Shown: positions 44,866 through 53,566, counted from the stretch's first letter. The stretch is 64,000 nucleotides of DNA from Spartinivicinus ruber (GCF_011009015.1 NZ_CP048878.1:5923001-5987000), one strand, 5' to 3'. The notes: generated by a model from the letters alone, not told the origin. A program made the numbers and translations.

Positions 44866-45291
44866 TTAACTGACTAACAACTGCATTAACGACATAAGTT
44901 GTGCTCTTTGGTTTTTATCCAGTTTACTCAAATACTGTTTATTGACAGCTTTAGCCTCGGCAATTAACTCTGGCTCTAGCTCTCGTCCTTTTTCGGTCAA
45001 AAAAATTCTGAACGCACGACGGCTATCCGGGTCTGGTCGTCTTTCAACCAACCCCAACTCTTCAAGCTTATCTAAAACTCGCGTCGTAGTGTAATTGCGG
45101 GTCTGACAGGCTTTCGCCAGTTCAGTTTGGGTACAGCCTTCTTGCTGCCAGAGTAAAAATAGTGTCGGCCATAAGGCTAAATTCAAGCCATACTTCTTGA
45201 GTCGAGCATCCAGACTATACCCCATCTGCTGTGAAACTACAGCGATCAGCCAGCCAAAGCTATCCTCTCGTTTCAGTTTTTTGGATGACAC
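44866..45291 (-). CDS. MarR-family transcriptional regulator
   Basis: About 141 residues from GTG at 45291; a TTG start at 45324 would add 11 residues. The winged helix-turn-helix is clear: LWQQEGCTQTELAKACQTRN, TTTRVLDKLEELGLVERRPDPDSRRAFRIFLTEKG. An inverted repeat upstream is a likely operator. It lies between ftsE and the cytochrome b561 gene, all on the minus strand but separated by gaps. Confidence 0.88.
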   Translation of the reverse strand: MSSKKLKREDSFGWLIAVVSQQMGYSLDARLKKYGLNLALWPTLFLLWQQEGCTQTELAKACQTRNYTTTRVLDKLEELGLVERRPDPDSRRAFRIFLTEKGRELEPELIAEAKAVNKQYLSKLDKNQRAQLMSLMQLLVS

Positions 45292-45312
45292 GATAAACAA
45301 TACCCATGAGTT

Positions 45313-45340
45313 AATACGCAACAAATAAGTATCGCGTATT
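45313..45340. promoter_or_regulatory. candidate MarR operator
   Basis: AATACGC and GCGTATT are perfect 7-bp arms 14 bases apart, just upstream of the MarR gene. MarR proteins often bind such inverted repeats at their own promoter. Confidence 0.4.
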
Positions 45341-45420
45341 TAGGGTATTGTTACCAGGAGTGAGTAGTAGTATTTACTACTAATAAAATGAAAAGCTAAT
45401 CCTCTCTTAGCCCCCTTACT

Positions 45421-46146
45421 TTAATTGATAGTCACAATTAATAACCCCACTAACCCAAGCGCCACTACCAGTGTGATGATTAATTTTATGCCGCCGGCAA
45501 AAGCAAGCTCCCTATTGTCCAACATCTCAGTGCTATCCAGCTTACCTGTCACCATTGCTCTCACCAGTCGCTGGCCTTTTAACAGGTAAACAATAACGGC
45601 GATTAAATGAACTGCTATACAAAACACTAACAAACAGGCCAGCACCCCATGGGCTACACCAGCGAATTCGTCAACAGCATTTCCCGTTATAGTAGTTAAA
45701 TCGATAATGCCACCAAGATGCATTCCCGTGCCAACCTGACAAGTCAGCAGCACCAACATGGTCATCACCATCCAACCTCCTGCCGGATTATGCCCAATAG
45801 CCAACTGATTCTTATTTTCTTTAAAGCTTCCACGAAAGTAATGAAAAACAGCGATAGGCCCTTTCACAAACTGACTGAACCGAGCGGTATGACTACCCCA
45901 TACCCCCCATAACCAGCGCCAAACAACTGCCCAAGTTAGCAGTAGCCCTGCAACCATATGAGGAGGACGATCCCCCAACCCCACAAATCCAGAAATAAGT
46001 AATGTACAAACCAAAACGGCTAATAACCAATGGTTAATACGAGTCGCAAGATCCCAAATTTTAACTGAAGAATTAAGCTCAACACCGCTATCAGCAGGTA
46101 AATGTGCCTGCTGATAGTTTGCTCTAGGCTGGTTTTTTGTACACAT
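45421..46146 (-). CDS. cytochrome b561-type membrane cytochrome
   Basis: 241 residues, four or five membrane helices, with the di-heme cytochrome b561 landmarks: WDLATRINHWLL (helix 1 His), RPPHMVAGLLLTWAVVWRWLWGVWG, and GVAHGVLACLLVFCIAVHLIAV (helix 4 His pair). It passes electrons between membrane quinols and a periplasmic acceptor. The divergent gene encodes cytochrome c', its probable partner. Confidence 0.88.
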   Translation of the reverse strand: MCTKNQPRANYQQAHLPADSGVELNSSVKIWDLATRINHWLLAVLVCTLLISGFVGLGDRPPHMVAGLLLTWAVVWRWLWGVWGSHTARFSQFVKGPIAVFHYFRGSFKENKNQLAIGHNPAGGWMVMTMLVLLTCQVGTGMHLGGIIDLTTITGNAVDEFAGVAHGVLACLLVFCIAVHLIAVIVYLLKGQRLVRAMVTGKLDSTEMLDNRELAFAGGIKLIITLVVALGLVGLLIVTIN

Positions 46147-46278
46147 TACTTCTCTATTTACAGCTCACACTCATTTAAGTAAGGCGTAGTTTGCCTAAAT
46201 AAAATTGCATTTGCAATACTTGCTAACACAAATATAATAAAAGCGATTTTTACTATTGCTATAATAGAGGAGATAAAT

Positions 46279-46716
46279 GTGAACAAGTTGTACTTCACTA
46301 TTTGCACGCTCGCTGCATGCACTACTACCCAATCAAGCCTAGCTGAAGACTTTTCTAATACAATTAAGCAACGACAACAGACTTTCAAAGCAATTGAAGC
46401 ATTTATCGATGATTTCGAGAAACCTATTAGCAACATTGAATGGGAAATAATAAATAAAAAAATATCTGAATTAGCAAAATTAACTCATCAATTGCCAGAA
46501 CTATTTCCACCAGGTAGCAGTGAAGACAGTAAAAGTAAAGAAAAAATATGGGATAGCAAACAAGACTTTAACCATCGACTTGCTGAGCTAAATAACGCTT
46601 TTAATAATATGCAACAAGCTTCCTTAGAAAAAAAATGGCAACTACTAACTGAAAACTATAAAATAGCAAAAAACAGCTGTAATAGTTGCCATCGAAAATA
46701 CCGTTCACTATGGTAA
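46279..46716 (+). CDS. class II cytochrome c (cytochrome c')
   Basis: 145 residues from GTG at 46279 with GAGGAG 6 bases upstream. A signal peptide (about 1-22, ending LAE) precedes a four-helix bundle, with the heme site CNSCH close to the C-terminus (SCNSCHRKYRSLW), the diagnostic placement for cytochrome c'. Such proteins bind NO or carry electrons in the periplasm. Divergent from cytochrome b561, 132 bases apart. Confidence 0.9.
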   Translation: MNKLYFTICTLAACTTTQSSLAEDFSNTIKQRQQTFKAIEAFIDDFEKPISNIEWEIINKKISELAKLTHQLPELFPPGSSEDSKSKEKIWDSKQDFNHRLAELNNAFNNMQQASLEKKWQLLTENYKIAKNSCNSCHRKYRSLW

Positions 46717-46774
46717 ACTAAAAGAATTCATTACTATACTTAAGCACCTTTTAATTGAAGTAGATATTTATAAT

Positions 46775-47121
46775 ATGGCACAAATGAAAAAAATTTATCT
46801 TAATTTGGTTATACTTTCAATTTGCGGGTGCAGCCTTAACAGTAAAACAAGTAACTCATTTAACTTTTATTGCTCAAAAAATAGTAGTGATGTAATAGTA
46901 CGAGCCTATTTACCTAAAGGAAAACCGGCTAAAAAAGCAGAAATTACTGTTTATGATGATGCTAGTAGGATAGTACTTCAAAAAAGTTGAACAATAAAGG
47001 TCACGCCAGCTTTCGTTTCCCTTCCTATGCTGATGAAATCACTGTTTATGTTAAAAGCCAGGAAGGATGGGAAGATAAATGTAGTTTATTTAGACCACTC
47101 AATAAATTTAGAAAAATATAA
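46775..47121 (+). pseudogene. small lipoprotein gene with a frameshift at an A6 run
   Basis: The first frame encodes MAQMKKIYLNLVILSICGC, a probable lipoprotein signal (or from Met4), and continues to a TGA at 46988-46990 after AEITVYDDASRIVLQKS. One frame over, the protein continues directly as NNKGHASFRFPSYADEITVY and KCSLFRPLNKFRKI to the TAA at 47121. The break falls at CTTCAAAAAAGTTG. One extra A, or a -1 slip, restores a protein of about 115 residues. It lies 58 bases after the cytochrome c' gene. Confidence 0.65.
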
Positions 47122-47134
47122 CCCCTCACGGGGT
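47121..47134. terminator. short bidirectional terminator
   Basis: ACCCC-TCAC-GGGGT between convergent genes. TTT follows on the plus strand and TATATTTTTC on the minus strand. Confidence 0.6.
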
Positions 47135-47146
47135 TTCAAAACTCAG

Positions 47147-47608
47147 TCAAGACGTTTGTTGTAATTGCTTAGGACGAAGCCTGCCTGCCATTTTTAAACC
47201 ATCACGAATATTCATTCCCATCAGCGTTAAATTGACTGCACCTGCTAATAACTCTATACATTGCACAATATAAAACTTGGTATCGAATGATCCAATTGAT
47301 GCCCAATGATTGAGAAATAACGCTGCAGGTATCAAAATAAGTATTCCATTTGCCGCAACTATTGGCATGCGTTTCTTTTTGGCTTCAACTAAGCATCCCT
47401 TTCGAACTTTTGCAATTTTGGCACCCGTAGCCCCAGTTAATGCCATAGCAGGAACCAGAATAAATAAGCCAGGCATCACAATTAAGCTTTTCACCATAGC
47501 AATAGACTCTTCAGAGCCAAATAGCTCAACCAACAAAGTAGACACAGAAAAGGTTGCCATACATAAAGCAGCCAGGATTGCTGCAAGGCGGTGTATGGTA
47601 TATATCAT
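47147..47608 (-). CDS. small inner-membrane protein, unrecognised
   Basis: 153 residues from the ATG at 47608, which has AGGAG 7 bases upstream; the frame is open further but runs into operator sequences. Four membrane helices with a basic cytoplasmic loop (KVRKGCLVEAKKKRMP). No family is recognised. It is divergent from a MarR gene, and the shared intergenic palindromes make it the likely regulated target. Confidence 0.75.
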   Translation of the reverse strand: MIYTIHRLAAILAALCMATFSVSTLLVELFGSEESIAMVKSLIVMPGLFILVPAMALTGATGAKIAKVRKGCLVEAKKKRMPIVAANGILILIPAALFLNHWASIGSFDTKFYIVQCIELLAGAVNLTLMGMNIRDGLKMAGRLRPKQLQQTS

Positions 47609-47630
47609 AGCATTACTCCTACTATTTATT

Positions 47631-47646
47631 TGACAATATACTGTCA
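47631..47646. promoter_or_regulatory. MarR operator palindrome 1
   Basis: TGACAATATACTGTCA: perfect TGACA/TGTCA arms, in the short space between the divergent membrane-protein and MarR genes. Confidence 0.7.
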
Positions 47647-47649
47647 AAC

Positions 47650-47665
47650 TGACAATATGTTGTCA
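47650..47665. promoter_or_regulatory. MarR operator palindrome 2
   Basis: TGACAATATGTTGTCA, a second copy of the same site with arms TGACAA/TTGTCA, 19 bases centre to centre from the first. Two near-identical tandem palindromes strongly suggest cooperative binding of the adjacent MarR protein. Confidence 0.7.
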
Positions 47666-47692
47666 ACTTATTTTAAACGAACGAGCATTGAT

Positions 47693-48139
47693 ATGAAGCA
47701 CACTCGTCAAGGTCAAGCATTTACAGAAATAGTACTAGAAGTGTTCAAGCTCAGCGGCTTACTCGTAACTGAAGGCGATAAGCTAACAGCTGAATTTGGG
47801 CTAACCAGTGCACGCTGGAAAATTCTTGGTGCGCTTATCAGGTCAAACAATCCAATCACTGTTTCTCAAATAGCACGCCTTATGGGGCAAACCCGCCAAG
47901 CAGTGCAACGATTAACAGATGATATGCAGAAAGAAGACTTACTGGCTTTTATAGACAACCCAAACCACAAACGCGCTAAATTAGTATCACTTACCAAAAA
48001 AGGAGAAGAGATTTACTACCAGCTTGAGCAAAAACAAATACCCTGGGCAAATCAGTGTTCAGCAGATATAACGGCAACGGATTTAGAAACAACACTTACT
48101 GCACTCAGACATATCTCAAATTTATTTAAAATAAAATAA
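47693..48139 (+). CDS. MarR-family transcriptional regulator
   Basis: 148 residues from the ATG at 47693; earlier ATGs lie within or upstream of the operator palindromes. The DNA-binding wing region reads NPITVSQIARLMGQTRQAVQRLTDDMQKEDLLAFIDNPNHKRAKLVSLTKKGEE. It probably represses itself and the divergent membrane protein through the two TGACAATAT palindromes. The inducer is unknown. Confidence 0.9.
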   Translation: MKHTRQGQAFTEIVLEVFKLSGLLVTEGDKLTAEFGLTSARWKILGALIRSNNPITVSQIARLMGQTRQAVQRLTDDMQKEDLLAFIDNPNHKRAKLVSLTKKGEEIYYQLEQKQIPWANQCSADITATDLETTLTALRHISNLFKIK

Positions 48140-48510
48140 GTTTTTATAATGTTTCATAGCGCCCTTAAATTATTTACAACTCTTATTAAATATCAAATTC
48201 TTTAAACGGCACTGAAACTACTCTCCCTAACAAGCCAAAACAAACTTAAACATTGTTTAATATATAGATTATTATTAATACCTATAAAAAAGCATAGTAG
48301 TTTTCTAAATTAAAATAAAACCTTATATATAAATAACACTATAAGAATTCTGATTTAAAACATGATTTTCCACCAAAAAAAAAACACCTATCAAATGGTT
48401 AGTCAACTTATTAAAATTTATTCTATTATAAACATGTAACACTTATATTTACCCTCTCCTGTTCTCAGAGAAAGGGAAAGGTATTTATCGTAATGAAAAA
48501 AGGTACCATT
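48140..48510. other. AT-rich intergenic region before the GTPase operon
   Basis: About 370 very AT-rich bases that must hold the promoter of the four-gene operon. No specific promoter or operator can be singled out. Confidence 0.5.
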
Positions 48511-49065
48511 ATGACTAAGAAATCTCATAATGTGGTTCATAGCGTTAACTCATCAATACCGAAAGAAGATAACCCAGACAAGCTAACTTCTATTCGCCAA
48601 CTTTTATTCGGTGAAGAAATTGCCAGGCTAGATGCCACCATTGCTGATCACTATAAGCTATTTTCAGAAAAGTTTATAAGCTTAGAAACTTTAATCAAAA
48701 CTAGCAACGATAAGATTGAAAAAAATATACAATCAGCTATGTCAGAGCTTAATCAATCCATCAGTGTAAATAATAACAAGCATCTTCAACAAGAAGATAA
48801 ACTCGAGCAAAAGTTGATAGATTTTAGCTCTCGATTTAAAGAGTTTAAAACACACACCGAACACGATTTATCAGAGGCACATAGTGAACTAGAAACCTCT
48901 GCTACCAAAATTTATAAATCCTTGGAAAAAGAGGTGAGGTTACTATCGAAAAAAATTGAGCAAACTTCTCAAGAGCTTAGCGCTAATAAAACAGACCGAA
49001 AAACACTTGCCACCTTACTTGAAACTATGGCCGTAAACTTGATCCAAGGACAGAAACAGGAGTAA
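48511..49065 (+). CDS. coiled-coil protein, first gene of the GTPase operon
   Basis: 184 residues from the ATG at 48511, behind AAAAAAGG at 7 bases (an ATG at 48493 would add six residues). After a polar N-terminus it has LTSIRQLLFGEEIARLD, related to a motif near the N-terminus of the next protein, then long heptad-like helices (about 45-175) predicted to form a coiled coil. No enzyme motif is seen. The following gene starts 2 bases after its stop, so the products are likely partners. Confidence 0.75.
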   Translation: MTKKSHNVVHSVNSSIPKEDNPDKLTSIRQLLFGEEIARLDATIADHYKLFSEKFISLETLIKTSNDKIEKNIQSAMSELNQSISVNNNKHLQQEDKLEQKLIDFSSRFKEFKTHTEHDLSEAHSELETSATKIYKSLEKEVRLLSKKIEQTSQELSANKTDRKTLATLLETMAVNLIQGQKQE

Positions 49066-49067
49066 TT

Positions 49068-50846
49068 ATGAGCAGTGGCCACGCCATAAAAAATAGCCAT
49101 AACCTTGAACATACTCATGAGGAAGATCATCAACGTTTGAGATCTCTAGTATTAGGAGAAGAACTCGAGACTTTCTTAAACAAAAAGGTTAAACAGGATG
49201 AAATACAACACACTGCGGAAATATTAACTGAGGCATTTACAATTCGCAATAAAATGGATTCATCTCTAACAGAAGAACTATCCCCTATTCTATCAAAGTC
49301 GATTGAAAGCTCAATTAAACAAAATCGTTTAAGTTTTGCAGATGTTATTTATCCAGTCATTGGTCCTGCGGTTAGAAAAGCTGTTGCTAATGCATTATCT
49401 GACATGATTTATTCTTTGAATCAGTTATTAAAAAAGAGTTTGTCTGCGCGAGCGATTATATGGCGTTTTAAAGCATGGTTCTCAGGAATTCCCTATAGCC
49501 AGTTTGTGATACTGCAAAACTTACAGTTCAGGGTAGAACAAGTATTTTTGATTCACCGAGAAACAGGACTATTGATTGAATCCTGTTCAGCAAAAGATAT
49601 TTCTTCACAAGATCCAGATCTTATATCAGCAATGCTAACAGCTATTACAGACTTTATTAAAGATTCTTTCAATCAGGTCCAAAATACACAAAATACAGAC
49701 ACTCTAAACTCTATACAATTTGGTGAGTGGAATCTACTTATTGAAACAGGCCCCTATGCCACTATTGCTCTAGCCATAAGAGGCAATGTCCACAAAGATA
49801 TTAAAGACCGCTTACAGGAAATTTGTGAAGCAATTCACTCCGAGTTTAGCTCACAACTGAAATTATATTCAGGCGATAATACTTTTCTAGAAGGTTGCTA
49901 TCCTTTACTTGAGGATGCATTAATTGAAAAACAAAAACCTGTAGAAAAATCCTATCCATGGCTAGCAATAGTTGTCCTGATGCTCATAGGTATAATAACA
50001 AGTTACTCTATATACATCACTTACACTAACAACAAAAATATGGAGCATCTAATTGGAGAAATAATTAAAAAAATTCAGTTAGAAAAAGGTTATCAAATAA
50101 TTAGTCATCAATATAATAACAATGAACTTAACATTAATTTACTCAAATCACCAACTTCAAGACCAATTAATCAAGTAATATCTAAAAACAAAACACCAAA
50201 ACTAAAAATAAATATTACAGACATGAATGCTTCTATCTATGACCCACAACTATTCTTACCTGTTTTAGAGCATAAATATTTAATCAAATTTCAATCAATA
50301 TCAACAGATAATGGTATCAAGCTAATTGCAGAAGGAACCTTACCCGAAGATCAATTAAAAGCCCTGGCTATCGATCCAATGGTAAAAAATCTTTTTTCAG
50401 AATTTGATACCTCTCAAGTAAAAATACAATTACCTAGAAATCGGCTTGCTGAATTGGATACTGAATTCTTGGCTCTAGTTGAAGATATAAACAACATCAA
50501 TATTTATTTTGAACATCGTTTATCAGTTATTATTAATGAAAGCCATAACACGCTGTCTACATTAATCAACCAACTAAATATATTACAAAAAATTTCCTTG
50601 GAGTCTAGCTACTCAATTACACAAATAACTGTATTAGGATTGGCAGATAGAGAGGGCAGGAATAGTGCAAACCTGTCAATAAGTAAAAAACGAGCCCAAT
50701 TGATAGCTTCTCAATTAAAGGCGAATGGTATTAATGAGAACATTATCGTCGCCTGGGGGTTGGGGGCTATAGATCTACCAAACGTACCCTTAGAACAACA
50801 AAGACGTGTAAACATTCGCGTACTATTCCATCAAAAAGTGGAGTGA
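49068..50846 (+). CDS. transmembrane OmpA-like protein with longin-like cytoplasmic region
   Basis: 592 residues. The N-terminal part contains HQRLRSLVLGEELETFLNKK (21-40), the ADVIYPVIGPAVRKAVANAL helix (91-110), and FRVEQVFLIHRETGLLIES (about 154-172) opening a region (to about 270) whose strand-helix order resembles longin/roadblock-type domains. One membrane helix (about 297-318) follows. The C-terminal part (about 430-592) is OmpA-like, with ITVLGLADREGRNSANLSISKKRA and a final QRRVNIRV, which binds peptidoglycan in relatives. It would link the cytoplasm to the cell wall. The GTPase gene starts 4 bases later. Confidence 0.8.
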   Translation: MSSGHAIKNSHNLEHTHEEDHQRLRSLVLGEELETFLNKKVKQDEIQHTAEILTEAFTIRNKMDSSLTEELSPILSKSIESSIKQNRLSFADVIYPVIGPAVRKAVANALSDMIYSLNQLLKKSLSARAIIWRFKAWFSGIPYSQFVILQNLQFRVEQVFLIHRETGLLIESCSAKDISSQDPDLISAMLTAITDFIKDSFNQVQNTQNTDTLNSIQFGEWNLLIETGPYATIALAIRGNVHKDIKDRLQEICEAIHSEFSSQLKLYSGDNTFLEGCYPLLEDALIEKQKPVEKSYPWLAIVVLMLIGIITSYSIYITYTNNKNMEHLIGEIIKKIQLEKGYQIISHQYNNNELNINLLKSPTSRPINQVISKNKTPKLKINITDMNASIYDPQLFLPVLEHKYLIKFQSISTDNGIKLIAEGTLPEDQLKALAIDPMVKNLFSEFDTSQVKIQLPRNRLAELDTEFLALVEDINNINIYFEHRLSVIINESHNTLSTLINQLNILQKISLESSYSITQITVLGLADREGRNSANLSISKKRAQLIASQLKANGINENIIVAWGLGAIDLPNVPLEQQRRVNIRVLFHQKVE

Positions 50847-50850
50847 ACAC

Positions 50851-51390
50851 ATGCTTTCAAAGAAAATATGTATGTTAGGTGCCTTTGCAGTAGGAAAAAC
50901 GAGTTTAGTAAAGCAATACGTACACAGTATTTTTAATGAAAAATATCATACTACTATTGGCGTAAAAATTGATAAACGCCTAGTTAGTATTAATGATCAA
51001 CCTATACAGTTAATTCTATGGGATATAGAAGGTGTTGATATTTTCACTGAGCTAAACCCTTCTTATTTGAGAGGTGCCAGTGGGTATATATTGGTGATTG
51101 ATGGAACTCGCCCCCAAACCCTAGAAACAGCCCGAGAAATCATGGGCCAATTACAGCTCAACTTAAATGAAAGAAAACTAATCCTTCTCATCAACAAATC
51201 AGATTTGAAAAATAAATGGCTAATCAATGATAGTCAATTATCAGAACTTATGATTAAAGAAGAAGATATTTTTATAACCAGTGCAAAAACTGGTCAACGA
51301 GTAGAACAAGCATTTCAGCATATCGCTGAACTCATTGCACCAATCACTTGTTATCAAGCAGATCAACATGAATACACCTCTAACCGATAA
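50851..51390 (+). CDS. Ras/Rab-like small GTPase
   Basis: 179 residues with all five G boxes: G1 GAFAVGKTS (10-18), G2 Thr35 in YHTTIGVKI, G3 WDIEG (57-61), G4 NKSD (115-118) and G5 TSAK (143-146). The numbering coincides with Ras. The catalytic Gln after G3 is replaced by Val62, and position 12 is Phe, so intrinsic GTP hydrolysis should be slow and need a partner. No lipid-anchor motif is visible. It lies between the OmpA-like and the c-di-GMP genes. Confidence 0.9.
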   Translation: MLSKKICMLGAFAVGKTSLVKQYVHSIFNEKYHTTIGVKIDKRLVSINDQPIQLILWDIEGVDIFTELNPSYLRGASGYILVIDGTRPQTLETAREIMGQLQLNLNERKLILLINKSDLKNKWLINDSQLSELMIKEEDIFITSAKTGQRVEQAFQHIAELIAPITCYQADQHEYTSNR

Positions 51391-53566
51391 TAACAATTCA
51401 TATATACTTTCTGATATCCTAACTCAACTGGACATCGCTGCTTTTTATTATAACCATGAATATTTTACTCCAATATACCAGTTACCTTCCTGGTTTATCA
51501 ATCTTTATAAAATAAAGTCTAAACAACAACTTATATCAACAAACAAATATTTTTTGATAGAGAGCTTTCCATTTATAGAAAATTTTTTACATGATGCTAA
51601 AAATACATGGAATAAAGATATAACAAAGCCTCTTCGATCTGGAATCTGGTCCGAATCACTTGATGATATCCATGAGTTAAATTTGGAAGCAATTGCTTTA
51701 ACATCTCAAAAAAAACCACTAATACTAATTGTAAATGAAACCAGAAATTTTAAATCTAAACAAAAAGTATATCAAAACGCAAGAAACTTGGCATTAAAAA
51801 ACGAGCGTTTAGAGTCTGCAATTCATCTGCACCAGAGAAAATTACAATTTCGTCTTGAAAAAAATTATACACAAAAAAAATCATTTGAAAATATTAATAA
51901 AGATATACAAGATGAATCAACAGCAGTTTTAATTTGTCGTTATGATGGCAGTGTAGAGGTTTATAATAAAGCCCTCATTGATATATACTCACTCCCAGGA
52001 AAAAAAGAATTATATGAGAAATCTTTACTCAAAAAATGGAGTAAAGAGGCAGAGCGTCAGTATCCGGAAATACATAGAGTATTAGAAAGTGGACATCACT
52101 GGGAAGGAGAATTTGAAACTTTAGACAATGACAATAATAAAAAATGGGTTCATTTAATGATAGCCCCAATTTTTGATCAGTCTAATACCTTAGAACACTA
52201 TATTTGTATTGCTAATGATATTAGCAACATCAAGCTTTCCTCTAAAGAAATAGAACTATTAACACAAATTGATCCTGTTACTCAATTACCTAATCGCCGT
52301 AATTTTTGGAGCTATCTATATGAAAAAATAGATAAAAACAGTCAGGAAAAAAAAAGTCTAGCTTTATTTTATCTTGATCTGGATCATTTCAAGCGAGTGA
52401 ATGATGATCTTGGCCCCGAACAAGCTGACTTTTTACTAAGCGCTGTAGCTAATCGATTAAAGCAATCTTTGAAAAAGCAAGATTTTATTGCTCATCTTGG
52501 TGGCGATGAGTTTGCTATAGTTATAGATGGTATAGAAGACCAACATAATTTATCAAAAATTGCTCAACGAATAAAAAATAATATTTATCGAGATATTTCT
52601 TTTGATGATTTTATACTCAACGTAAGCACTAGCATCGGAATCGCAATCTATCCGCAACATGGAGTTAAACCTCACCTTCTAGTAAAAAATGCTGACTATG
52701 CTATGTACCATGCAAAGGAAATGGGAAGAAACCAATTTCAGTTTTCTAGTCCCTATAGCACACGCCATATCAAACGAAAAATTCATATTGATCAAGGGTT
52801 AAAAATTGCGTTAGCAAACAATGAATTTACTTTACTTTATCAGCCTCAAATCAGCTTAAATAACAAAGAAGATTATAGAGTAGAAGCCTTAATTCGTTGG
52901 TACCATCCTAAGCATGGAATGATTACTCCTTCTGAGTTTATATCTATAGCAGAAGAATCAGGTACCATTATTGAAATTGGTCGATGGATATTAAATACGG
53001 CTTGTTTAGAAATTAAAAATCTCAATAAATTTTATATTCCAATAAAAATTTCAATCAACATTTCTCCTAACCAATTCAAATTTTCTAATCTAATACAAGA
53101 AGTTAATAGATCTTTACAAAATCATAAAATTGATCCTTTTCAACTAGAACTAGAAGTGACAGAAAGTATATTTCTTGATGACTTAGACAATGTTATTAAA
53201 CAATTAAAATCCTTAAAAAAAATAGGTATTACCCTTGCTCTCGATGATTTTGGAACTGGATATTCTTCATTAAACTATCTAAAAAAACTTCCTATTGATA
53301 TTATTAAAATTGATCGTAGTTTTATTAATGAAATTCCTTTAAATTGTCATAGTTGCACTATTGTTGAGTCAGTTATTAAGATGGCACACCAATTACATAT
53401 TAAAGTAGTTGCTGAAGGTGTAGAAACAGAAAGACAATCAAAGTATCTTAGAAGTTTAAACTGTGATTACATACAAGGATTTTTATTCTATCCACCTCTC
53501 ACTAATAAAGAACTTATTAACCTTTACCAATCCCGCTCACCTTTCAAATCAATCAAAAAATATTAA
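51368..53566 (+). CDS. PAS-GGDEF-EAL c-di-GMP enzyme
   Basis: 732 residues from the ATG at 51368, overlapping the GTPase gene by 23 bases, so the two are coupled. No membrane helix. An N-terminal region of about 150 residues without recognised motifs and a short coiled coil lead to a PAS domain (about 185-300), GGDEF (about 305-475) with intact LGGDEFAIV, and EAL (about 490-725) with VEALIRWYHP, ELEVTESIF and DDFGTGYSSL. Both catalytic signatures are present. In this operon it is probably the output of the small-GTPase switch. Confidence 0.92.
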   Translation: MNTPLTDNNNSYILSDILTQLDIAAFYYNHEYFTPIYQLPSWFINLYKIKSKQQLISTNKYFLIESFPFIENFLHDAKNTWNKDITKPLRSGIWSESLDDIHELNLEAIALTSQKKPLILIVNETRNFKSKQKVYQNARNLALKNERLESAIHLHQRKLQFRLEKNYTQKKSFENINKDIQDESTAVLICRYDGSVEVYNKALIDIYSLPGKKELYEKSLLKKWSKEAERQYPEIHRVLESGHHWEGEFETLDNDNNKKWVHLMIAPIFDQSNTLEHYICIANDISNIKLSSKEIELLTQIDPVTQLPNRRNFWSYLYEKIDKNSQEKKSLALFYLDLDHFKRVNDDLGPEQADFLLSAVANRLKQSLKKQDFIAHLGGDEFAIVIDGIEDQHNLSKIAQRIKNNIYRDISFDDFILNVSTSIGIAIYPQHGVKPHLLVKNADYAMYHAKEMGRNQFQFSSPYSTRHIKRKIHIDQGLKIALANNEFTLLYQPQISLNNKEDYRVEALIRWYHPKHGMITPSEFISIAEESGTIIEIGRWILNTACLEIKNLNKFYIPIKISINISPNQFKFSNLIQEVNRSLQNHKIDPFQLELEVTESIFLDDLDNVIKQLKSLKKIGITLALDDFGTGYSSLNYLKKLPIDIIKIDRSFINEIPLNCHSCTIVESVIKMAHQLHIKVVAEGVETERQSKYLRSLNCDYIQGFLFYPPLTNKELINLYQSRSPFKSIKKY

